Assembly: GCA_001275005.1 (NCBI GenBank)
Contig: JWZX01001609.1
Span: 1 to 24,768, forward strand
Direction of reading: 5' to 3'
Length of the DNA stretch: 24,768 bases
DNA from: Chrysochromulina tobinii
Taxonomy: Eukaryota; Haptophyta; Prymnesiales; Chrysochromulinaceae
Part shown: piece by piece, positions 7,666-15,354 of the stretch
Position numbering within the stretch: position 1 is the stretch's first letter
How the letters are laid out: the number at the start of each line of letters is the position of its first letter
Position numbers and translations under genes: made by a program
Notes under the pieces: generated by a model
The model's input: the letters and a program-made list of their open reading frames with translations, nothing else
Database searches by the model: none
Told to the model about the DNA's origin: nothing

Positions 7666-10600
7666 ATGGACGTCACCAGCGCAGCTGTGCTGGCGATTGA
7701 TCCGCCACCCATGGCGCCGATCCGCCAGCCCAGCAAGCTACCCATTCCCGCGAATGACCCGCTCGCGCTCTTGCGCCGCAAGAAGCTCTCACCGATGGTG
7801 CGCGCTCAGGGCCTCCCTTCGGGCTTTGTGCCTGACGCAGTATCCGGTGGTGGCACCAATGCGGCCGTCCCTCGAGTGGCCGCGCGGATCATCGAGGCGC
7901 GTGACTTTTCCGAGGATCAGACCGCTGCCCCTGTCGGAAGCAACCCGCGCCGTGCATTGCTCTTTGAGAGCCCGCCGGCTGACAAGACGGAGAGCCGTCT
8001 CGAGTCGCCACCACCGCCACGGCCGGACTTCACCGCTGCATTGAGCGGGCAAACGGACCCGTCCAAATCAAAGGTTCCGTCTAGCAAGCCGGGAGCCACT
8101 GCTCCCATGGCTGCGCGCGGTCTGCGCCCCACCTCTGAGGCGGCGACCAACGTGCGTCTTACCGGTACCATTCCAGAAGCGACAGCATCCGCACACGCCG
8201 CAGCATCTGCACACGCCGAGGACAACGTCGCTGCCACGCCCGCTGCGCCCTCGAGCGTCGCTCGACTGCATGGAACGCCGCCGCTACCCGCTGATCCTGC
8301 CCCGTCATTTGCCGCGCCACCGCCTCGCGCCGCGCCGGTGGATGCGACACCGTCATCAACGAACCTCAGCGTCGCGTCAAGCGCCGTGACGAGCGCCGCG
8401 ACGAGCGCCGTGACGAGCGCCGTGTCGAGCGCCGTGACGAGCGCCGTGACGCCTGCATCGAGAGGAGGCCCGTCCGCATTCGACACGCTGCCGGGAGCAG
8501 CAGCCCTGGGCCCTTCGACTGCATCGCCGATGGACGGGGCGATGGTCCCAGCAGCAGCACGCCCGATGAGCACGCTCGCCAGTCGGCGCCCTGCTCCGAT
8601 CTCCACGTCTGCTCCGATCTCCGACGAAGCTCCGATCTCCGACGGAGCTCCGATCTCCGACGGAGCTCCGATCTCCACGTCTGCTCCGCCACGTGGCCTC
8701 GGCCGCGGACCGCAGAGTGCGCTCGATGGGCTCTCGAGCGACCCCTCTCTGAGTGCATCTCTGAATGCGTCTCTGAGAGAACATGCTGATTGCCTCCTTC
8801 ATCAGGTGCGCCCGATGGACTTCGTCGGGAGCCTCCGACAAAACTCCCGCGCGACCCGTCCGAGTCCAAATTTGGGACGGCTCCGACGAAACTCCCGCGC
8901 GACCCGTCCGAGTCCAAATTTGGGACGGCTCCGACGGTTACGGCTCCCCTTAGCGGAGCCGGTGGAGGTGGCGGCGCCACCCTGACTGGCGCCGAGCTGC
9001 GAGAGGCTCTCAAGGCGGCGGTTCGCAAGCAGCTGTCGGGCGCCACCGGGGCGCCGCCGTGGCAGGCCGAGACGATCGTCGTGCAGCGCCCCAAGATGCC
9101 CAAGCGCACTGATTGTGGTCCGCCCGTCACACGAAAGCTCAAGACCTCGCAGAGCGCTCCCGCCGTCGGGTGTGGCGGTGGCGTGAGTGGCAGAGCCGGT
9201 GAGAGTTTCGTCAGAGCCGGGGGGAGCCCCGCGGGCGCCGTCGCGGGCGCCGTCGCGGGCGCCGTTGCGGGCGCCGTTGCGGGCGCCGTTGCGGGCACTC
9301 CGCCCTGTGGCAGTCCTGCGGATGGAGGCGCGAGCGGCAGCTCGGCGGCGGCGGCCGACGCACCAATGTCGCCTGGCCAGGCGGCGCGTCAGCGGGCGGC
9401 GCAGCGGGCCAGGCAACGCGCGGCTGCGATGGCCAAGGCCGCGGCCGATGCTGCGGCCGCCGCTACGAACGCTCACCACGGCGCCCCTGCAAACGCAGGG
9501 CCCGATGCACGCGCGGCACCCGCCGCAGTCACGGGTGCAATGGAGGCGCCCCCCCCGCCCCCACCCAATGAGCTCGATCAGTTGCATGCACTGGGCGATG
9601 CCAAGTTTGGGAAGCCCCACAAGTTCAAGCCCTCCATCGCCGGGGCGATGCCCAAGGCGACGCCGCCGCCGCTGCTGCCCACCGCGACGGCGCCGCCCAT
9701 TCATCTACCGGCCTCCTCGAGTTCCGACCCGTCGGAGGGCTTGGCGGCGCGGCGCCGGGCGGCCGAGGCACCCACGGCCGATGGAACGAGCGGTGGCGCC
9801 GCGCCCCGCCCCGGGCGGCCACGGCCTCCGAGTGCCGCCGCTGCCAAGGCTTTCCAAAACGGGCCCGCCGCGCCGAAGAAGCTGAGCGCCATGTTGAGCG
9901 CGCCCGGGGCTCCCGCGCATGCAATTCACAGCGCCATGTTGAGCGCGCCCGGGGCTCCCGCGCATGCAATTCAGGCTGCCGCCGAGGCCGCAGCAAGCGC
10001 GCCGAAGCCCGAGGTGGCGCCATCGTGGGCGCCGCCGCCGCCCGCAGTCGGCGCCCAAGGCGGCGCCACGCTCGCTGCGGCGCCCAAGGCGGCGCCGACG
10101 ACGGTGGTGGCGCGCGTCGGACCGGCTGGGATGGGCATCGTGCTCGACGAGGCCAATCGCGTGGCCAAGCTTGTGCCCGGTGGCCAAGCGGAGAGCGACG
10201 GAGTGCTCCAGATTGGCGACGTGCTACTCTCCGTCGACGGGGAGCCGTTACGCCGTCGCCCTCTCGCGCGCGTGCTGCCGCCGGGCCGCGCCCAGTACAC
10301 GTTCACACTCCGCCGCGATGCGTGCACGGCTCCGGGGGCGCCGGCCGCCGAGGCGGCCGCGGCCGGTACCACGGCCGCGAGCTGCGCGTGTGCCGACGCG
10401 CCCGCTGCACAGGCCGACGCTGCCGCCTCGGTTCACCCCGGCCGGAAACGCCTGCCAGCCGGGCGGCGTGACCCCGCAGCCACCAAGGCAGCGCCGGGCG
10501 TTGAGGCCGGCGGCGTTGGCGACGCCGGCGTGGGCGCGAACGGCGCCGGCGCCGGCAGCTCTGGTGGTGCCGGCGGCGGGACCCCGTACAGCGCCGGCGG

Positions 10601-11268
10601 CAGCAAGCTCGAGACATGGCTGATGCAAAAGGCGATGGAGGTGGTGATGGTCTTCCGTAAGCCGGTCGGCTCTGCGCGTGCGCTCTCGGAGCGCATCGAG
10701 CAATGCGCGCGACTCCAAACCTTCATGCAGGAGATGCAGGAGATGGGGCAGAAGCTCTCCATGGAGCTCGACGTCGTCTTCCAGTCGCTGCTCCAGGGGG
10801 TTGCCGAGGCGAACGGCATGCTCATCTCGGGCAAGGCGGGCTTCGACTCGCAGGCGGGCCAGTTCAAGGCGTTCGGTGCGGCCGACTTCGTGCCGATGCA
10901 TCAGGCCAAGGTGCTCGATCGCTCCGACCATGTCTCTGATTGCATGCTGATTGCATGCTGATTGCATGCTGATTGCATGCTGATTGCATGCTGATTGCCT
11001 CCTTCATCAGGTGCTCGATCGCTCCGACCGGCTCAAAGAAGATGAGGCCCGGCTGCGCACTCTGACGGGCGAGCGCTGGCCCTGGCTCATCGAGTCCGCC
11101 GACCTGCTGCGCAACCTGCTGCGCGTCAAGGTTGAGGACGGCAACGACCTGCAGATGGCGGCGACCACGGTGCGGGAGCTCGATCGCTTCTATGTGCGCC
11201 TCGTCGAGTGCGCGACGCAGTCGGGCGAGGACCGATACGACCTGTACCAACGGCTCGTGAGCTTGTAG
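7666..11268 (+). CDS. Large Pro/Ala-rich PDZ-domain protein, three exons
   Basis: Exons are 7666-8716, 8806-10910 and 11011-11268 (3414 nt; 1137 residues). Both introns are GT-AG, and their removal restores frame exactly (phase 1, then phase 0). Without splicing the first frame runs out at 8985 and the second at 10961. Residues 1 to about 780 are low-complexity, Ala/Pro/Ser-rich and full of tandem repeats. A PDZ domain lies at about 783-855 (GPAGMGIVLDE carboxylate-binding loop; VPGGQAESDG; LQIGDVLLSVDGEPL). After a Gly/Ala linker, residues about 950-1137 are predicted helical (METWL-like start, MQEMQEMGQKL, LDRSDRLKEDEARLRTL, ADLLRNLLRV, ending DLYQRLVSL). PDZ domains bind C-terminal peptides; the layout suggests a cytoplasmic scaffold. 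No enzyme motif is visible. Tandem duplications in the coding sequence all have periods divisible by three. Confidence 0.8.
8381..8452 (+). repeat. 12-bp tandem repeats in coding sequence (SAVT)
   Basis: Six imperfect copies of GCGCCGTGACGA encoding repeated S-A-V-T in the PDZ protein's low-complexity region. Confidence 0.85.
8593..8682 (+). repeat. 18-bp tandem repeats in coding sequence (APISDG)
   Basis: Five copies of an 18-bp unit, GCTCCGATCTCCGACGGA or close variants, encoding APISxx repeats. Confidence 0.88.
8717..8805 (+). other. Intron 1 of the PDZ gene (introner-like)
   Basis: An 89-bp phase-1 intron, A|GTGCGC...TTCATCAG|GTGCG. The first 13 bases of the intron (GTGCGCTCGATGG) nearly repeat the first 13 bases of the next exon (GTGCGCCCGATGG, 12 of 13). 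Its interior has degenerate 12-bp units (CTCTGAGTGCAT, CTCTGAATGCGT), and its final 24 bases, ending TGATTGCCTCCTTCATCAG, are identical to those of intron 2. Confidence 0.8.
8835..8930 (+). repeat. 48-bp tandem duplication in coding sequence
   Basis: Units at 8835-8882 and 8883-8930 differ at a single base (CCGACA versus CCGACG near the start). Each encodes 16 residues, including TKLPRDPSESKFGTAP. It lies directly after intron 1, and the period keeps the frame. Confidence 0.92.
9231..9290 (+). repeat. 12-bp tandem repeats in coding sequence (AGAV)
   Basis: Five copies of GCGGGCGCCGT(C/T), encoding A-G-A-V repeats. Confidence 0.9.
9885..9974 (+). repeat. 45-bp tandem duplication in coding sequence
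   Basis: Units at 9885-9929 and 9930-9974 each encode SAMLSAPGAPAHAI plus one residue. They are near-identical and in frame. Confidence 0.9.
10911..11010 (+). other. Intron 2 of the PDZ gene (introner-like)
   Basis: A 100-bp phase-0 intron, AAG|GTGCTC...TTCATCAG|GTGCTC. The intron starts with a perfect copy of the downstream exon start: a 21-bp direct repeat (AGGTGCTCGATCGCTCCGAC plus C) at 10909-10929 and 11009-11029. Between the copies are five 11-bp units GATTGCATGCT (10938-10992) and a tail shared with intron 1. Splicing joins MHQAK to VLDRSDRLKEDE. Confidence 0.85.
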
Positions 11269-11881
11269 ACGGGAGCGTAGAGACGGGCTACAACGCAAGG
11301 GGAGAGCTTGCGAGCAGTATGCTGTGTGGCCAGGGACACCAGTGATCCTGTGTCTCCGAGGCCCACGCCGCGCCGGCGCCGCCTAGTCGGATTTGGACGC
11401 CGCGCCGACGGCGACTTGACCCTCCACAACCATGGCCGCCGTTCGCCGGATGTCGTGGGGCGCGGCATTCTCAACCTCGCATGGCATGGTCCATGGACAT
11501 GGTGCATGGACGGGTAGCCGTGAGGGATGTGTCCCTGAGTCCGCGTGAGTGGAGACGGGTCGAGGAGCTGGAGGGAGGCAGTGTGGGCGTCCGATCGGAG
11601 TAAACACTATACAAGACCGGACTGCAGAATGATGGGATCGTCGACTGTGAAACTCGACTCGTCGACTGACGTGACACGGGGTCTGACGTGACTCGTGCGA
11701 GTCAGATCGGATACGATCTTCATAACTTCTATTAACTACGCGCGATGCGGAAAAGGCGGGGGCAGGAGGTCGTGTACCGTGAGTAGTAGAAGGACACGAC
11801 TGGACACACCCGTGGCCAGAACACACCACCGCAACGTGGCGTGCAGACTGCGCGCGGCGACGAGGTCACTTCTCAGATCGC
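11269..11881. other. Intergenic between convergent genes, no gene seen
   Basis: About 610 bp separating the 3' ends of the PDZ gene and the calmodulin-like gene. A cluster of CATGG words (GGCATGGTCCATGGACATGG and neighbours, 11478-11512) is locally palindromic. No RNA gene or coding region is convincing. Confidence 0.35.
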
Positions 11882-12748
11882 TCACCTGGTCTTCGAAGAA
11901 ACGAACGTTCCCGAACGACGCTCGTCCATGATGACCTGTGAGGCGAGCACAGCCGCACGAGTCGGCGGCGTCGGCAACGTCGCGCCGGCGGACAGGAGCA
12001 ACGCCGGCGCATGAAGGAGCTCCAAGGACTCTCTGCGGCTGGAGGAGGCTTGTGCTTGAGGGGGGTGCGGCGTCACCTTTGTGAATTCGTTGTAGTCGAT
12101 CACGCCGTCACCATCCCGATCAACCTTCCTGATCACCTGATCAACGTCATCGAGCGTCACCGGCTCACCCATGTGCATCATGATGCGGCGCATCTCCTCG
12201 GCGTTGATGAAGCCGTCCCCGGACGTGTCGAAGACAGAGAAGGCCGCCCTGAGCGTCTCCTCAGACTTCTCATCGGCAATTCGGTGCGCCATCAGCGTGA
12301 CAAACTCGGCAAAGTCGATATCCCCTGTGCCATCAGCATCCGCGATCCGGATCATCTCCTCGAGCTCCTCATCGGTCGGGTTCTGCCCAGCTGACACCAT
12401 CAGCTCCTTCAGCTCTCTGGCATCGATGGATCCTCCTCCATCCTGAGCAAGCGTGCGCGGCGTGTGAGCGAGGCGGCCAAAGCTAATGACGACCAGAGCA
12501 CGGACGCACTCTAGACGCAGGCCGTGTTCCTTCGCGTGCGCGCGAACAGCGAGTCATCTCTTCCCAATGCGACGTCGACAGCAGCAGCCCGCACCCTGCA
12601 CACTACCTGCACACACCTTGTCGAATGAGTTGAAAGCCTCGCGGAACTCGTCCAGCTGCGCCTCCGTGAGCATGTCGATCACCGAACCGTTATCCCTTCT
12701 CTTCAACTTGGACGTCACGCTCACAGCCGAGGAAATGCGGTTGCCCAT
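11882..12748 (-). CDS. Calmodulin-like protein with four EF hands and N-myristoylation signal, three exons
   Basis: Exons (minus) are 12748-12617, 12442-12077 and 11935-11882; 183 residues. Intron 1 (174 bp) is AAG|GTGTGT...CTCAG|GATGG and falls inside EF loop 1, which splicing completes. Intron 2 (141 bp) is AAG|GTGACG...CACAG|GTCAT. The N-terminus MGNRISSAVS fits N-myristoylation (Gly2, Ser6). EF loops are at residues 43-54 (DKDGGGSIDARE), 79-90 (DADGTGDIDFAE), 116-127 (DTSGDGFINAEE) and 152-163 (DRDGDGVIDYNE), with canonical 36-37 residue spacing. LTEAQLDEFREAFNSFDKDG is the typical calmodulin opening. The short end EFTKVIMDERR is calmodulin-like; a Ser/Thr/Lys-rich extension follows. Intron 2 is a multiple of three with no stop, so retention would insert 47 Pro/Ala/Ser-rich residues. 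Predicted role: membrane-associated calcium sensor. Confidence 0.85.
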
Positions 12749-13017
12749 GTGGCGAGGGCAGCCTCAGTCCTTCGCTCCACAGCTGCGTGCGCCACGGCGG
12801 TCCAATTTATCACGTCACGGAGGCAACCGAGCCCCGACCCGAACTCCCACGAACGGCGCCCGGAGTTGCACAGATGAAGCTTGCATGCATGATCCGGACT
12901 GCAGTTCTCTAGTGTATCCCTTGGCTCAATTCGCGAATACGTTGAACGAACTTAAACGAACGAGTCGCCCATCCGATCGCGTCTACTCATGCGTCTATCC
13001 TGCTGTGTGCATAAAAT

Positions 13018-13944
13018 CTACAAATCTGCCGAATTCGAGAGCGAGCCAATAGCGAGGTTGCGAAGCAACGACGTGAACCGATGGGCTGCGACGGCGCTAC
13101 CACGCTCTGTCTGGCGCGGGCGCGCACTTCGGCTCAGCTCACTCATATGCTCAACGAACGAGTCGCCTCCACGAAGAGATGCCGAAGGGCTGCTGGACGG
13201 CGAGAGCGACGGCGACACCAACATCCTTGGCGTCGGTAGGTTCGACGAGAAGAAGAAGAGGGCCTCCATGGACGCGATCAGCGACATCGCCGCTGACTCG
13301 TCGAACCGGTCGACCTCGAAGGTGTCGATCGCGATGCCCGTATCAGTCGAGAAGGCGGACAGGCCCAAGATGTTGATCTTGAGCGAGGCAAGCGTGCTTG
13401 TAATCGCCGAGAGGCTGCCTCGCTTGTCGACGAACACGCATAAGAGCTCGGTGAACGGCTGGCCGCTGCGTGGTGAGCAGCGTGGCCGCCACGAGAGCTC
13501 GACCGTGGTTTTGTTGTTGACCAATCTGTGGACGAGCTCCTTGGCGTAAATCTCACGTTCATGCACGTTGGTCGGCGTGAGGATCGGCAGGGGAAGGTTC
13601 TCATCGGGTGCCTGGGCGACAATGTCAAAGGACCTATGGGGGGTCGTATCGAGGGTGAAAGCCTCAGGGTCGAGCCAGGACGATTTGCGCCGTGTAATGA
13701 TAATGGTGGGTGAAAGCCTCAAGGTCGCGCCAGGACGATCTGCGCCGTGTGGTGATAGTGGTGGGGATGACGCTTGCAGACTCCGTGGGGACGGTGAAGG
13801 GTGCGTGGGCGCGCTCCCTGGCTCGGTCATTGACATGTTGTCGACCTGTGATCTCCTTTTCAACGTGATCTCGTCAACGTCGTCCGTCACCGTGGTTCCA
13901 TCGCTCCGTCGACTTTGCAGATTCCTAGAATTCCTAAGTACCAT
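13018..13944 (-). CDS. ACT-domain protein, single-ACT paralogue
   Basis: Starts at the in-frame ATG at 13944 (MVLRNSRNLQ); 308 residues. The ATG at 13836 is an alternative, and the frame stays open upstream without an ATG. One ACT domain lies at about residues 168-230 (CVFVDKRGSLSAITSTLASL, NILGLSAFSTDTGIAIDTFE, VDRFDESAAMSL). ACT domains bind amino acids or similar small ligands and regulate linked enzymes; the pattern resembles ACT regions of plant ACT-kinases, but no kinase is present. A Ser-rich tail follows (SPSLSPSSSPSASLRGG). Nearly all of it is a paralogue of the gene at 15355-16698. This copy has the first ACT of that gene fused to the tail after the second ACT, and its residues about 37-85 are read in a different frame because of compensating indels. 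The last residues (after LLRNLA) are unrelated. Confidence 0.68.
   Translation of the reverse strand: MVLRNSRNLQSRRSDGTTVTDDVDEITLKRRSQVDNMSMTEPGSAPTHPSPSPRSLQASSPPLSPHGADRPGATLRLSPTIIITRRKSSWLDPEAFTLDTTPHRSFDIVAQAPDENLPLPILTPTNVHEREIYAKELVHRLVNNKTTVELSWRPRCSPRSGQPFTELLCVFVDKRGSLSAITSTLASLKINILGLSAFSTDTGIAIDTFEVDRFDESAAMSLIASMEALFFFSSNLPTPRMLVSPSLSPSSSPSASLRGGDSFVEHMSELSRSARPRQTERGSAVAAHRFTSLLRNLAIGSLSNSADL
13656..13765 (-). repeat. 55-bp imperfect tandem duplication inside the single-ACT gene
   Basis: Two units start with TGAAAGCCTCA at 13656 and 13711 (plus-strand coordinates), period 55. The other ACT paralogue has one copy. As 55 is not divisible by three, the duplication shifts the reading frame. 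Confidence 0.85.
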
Positions 13945-14244
13945 GTGGTAGTAGAGGAGACGCCGATCCAAAAAAGGCACCAAACTTATCCTTAATTCAA
14001 ATCTGGCATCATCGAGTTCAAGAAGAAAATACGCACCCAGCGGAAGAATTCGACGCACAAATTTTTACGTCGATTCTTACGGAGGTACACTGGACAAATC
14101 AATGAAAGGAGTTCGATAGCACTGGAGGGCGATCGAAGCAACTGATTGGCACCGCGCCCGCCTGTCCATAAAAAAGGGCAAAGGGGGCGCCTCAGAGTTA
14201 AAATTATGAGTTACGTGCTCGCTGATATGTCTCCACCCTCTTTA

Positions 14245-14381
14245 GGAAGGTCGGAGGTACCAACCCAGAGTGACAGACCAAGTCAGAGTGCCACACTACA
14301 CGTCACACTGTGGCGGTTTTGCGTCACAGTGTGATGACTCTGACTTGGTCTGTCACTCTGGGTTGGTACCTCCGACCTTCC
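14245..14381. mobile_element. 137-bp MITE / hairpin with TA target duplication
   Basis: A near-perfect foldback. Arms 14243-14289 and 14337-14383 are 47-bp perfect inverted repeats (TAGGAAGGTCGGAGGTACC at the left tip), including a flanking TA on each side. The inner ~47 bp is itself imperfectly palindromic (CGTCACACTG against CAGTGTGATG) around a GTTTT loop. TA flanks with GGAAGG...CCTTCC ends are as expected for a Tc1/mariner-type miniature element. It has no coding capacity. If transcribed, it would form a long hairpin RNA. Confidence 0.85.
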
Positions 14382-14820
14382 TATACGATCCCCGGGGATC
14401 CCCACGTCCCGCTAACCCGCTTCGCGCTACTCGAGCGGTATACGCATCCCGGAGCGATACACACGCCCCCGGAAGCCCGGATATGAAACCACCGTAGTTG
14501 CATGAAACCACCCGCCTTGTTCGGCGGGCACCGAGACCGGTAAGAGGGGTACGTAGCGTTCGAGATACAGTGGCCAGCATCGTCTGACCCGATAGATCCG
14601 TCGCCGTCGGCTCTGCCTGACAACCAACCAGTGCTCGTACTCAGTTATAACCATGCTCAATAAGTCCCCCAACCTTAAGCTCATCACTCGCTCTACATGT
14701 ACCTCCTACCTGCTCTCCTACTGCTCTCCGCTCTCCGGGGCTCCGGCTCTGCGTCCGAGCCGCGAGCGTCCGTCCTTCCGAGCCGGATTCGTAGTGGGTC
14801 GTGTTGTAGTGAGTTTTTAG

Positions 14821-14840
14821 TGAGTGAGTGAGTGAGTGAG
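14821..14840. repeat. (TGAG)5 microsatellite
   Basis: Five exact TGAG units, preceded by degenerate TGAG-like sequence. Confidence 0.9.
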
Positions 14841-15354
14841 TTATTGAGACAGTGACACAGACATCAGCACATCACTCAAGCTGCTCTTACATCATACATG
14901 TACGGTGAAGGTCTCATGGCGAGCGGCACACAGCGCCTGTGTCCTGTGCTGACTGCTGTGAGTCCTTCCATCGTGCCGGCGGCCCTCCGGAAGTCGACCC
15001 TGAGTGCCGCGCCCGCACGGCCCTGCACGCACGCACCGCGACGTGTCCTGGCACCTGGGTCCTCCGTGTCCCTAATCAAATTAAGTGGAAACGTTTCTTT
15101 CGGTCGTTACTGAAAGATCAATTGAAAATCGGAAAGACAAGTTCACAGCACGCCTCTCGGGCGTGGCGCATTCGAGCGGGCGCATACCCCGCCTAACTCG
15201 CTTCGCTATAACCTACGGGCAAACGGGCCTTAGCGCGGCCGCCGCCGGCCGGTAACGTAAATGCGGCCGCTGTGGCCGCCTGCTCCTAGACCCATATCCC
15301 CATACTTAACCCCGATACCAAAATGTCGATCAGCCGATCATGCCCTGACACCCT

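Larger units (their letters stand above)
13945..15354. other. Intergenic between the ACT paralogues: MITE, microsatellite and repeat debris
   Basis: About 1.4 kb. It contains the 137-bp MITE (14245-14381), a 14-bp palindrome GATCCCCGGGGATC (14387-14400), a (TGAG)5 tract (14821-14840), and the motif GGCACCGCGCCCGCC (14147 onward), whose reverse complement recurs at the end of the next ACT gene. A Cys-rich reading on the plus strand at about 14939-15110 (CADCCESFHRAGGPPEVDPE) has coding-like composition but no supportable gene structure. The two ACT genes do not share this sequence. Confidence 0.4.

Noticed and set aside
8366-9704. Long antisense frames across the PDZ gene (about 300 codons each)
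   Set aside because: Low-complexity Arg/Ala-rich translations of the same tandem repeats; the sense strand has PDZ and exact splice joins.
8790-10961. The middle part of the PDZ gene as a separate gene
   Set aside because: It has no ATG at its left end and stops inside intron 2. Splicing with the flanking exons restores frame on both sides.
14876-15196. Short coding-like frames, including a Cys-rich reading near 14939
   Set aside because: No ATG, no recognisable domain and no splice partners; kept only as a note on the intergenic region.
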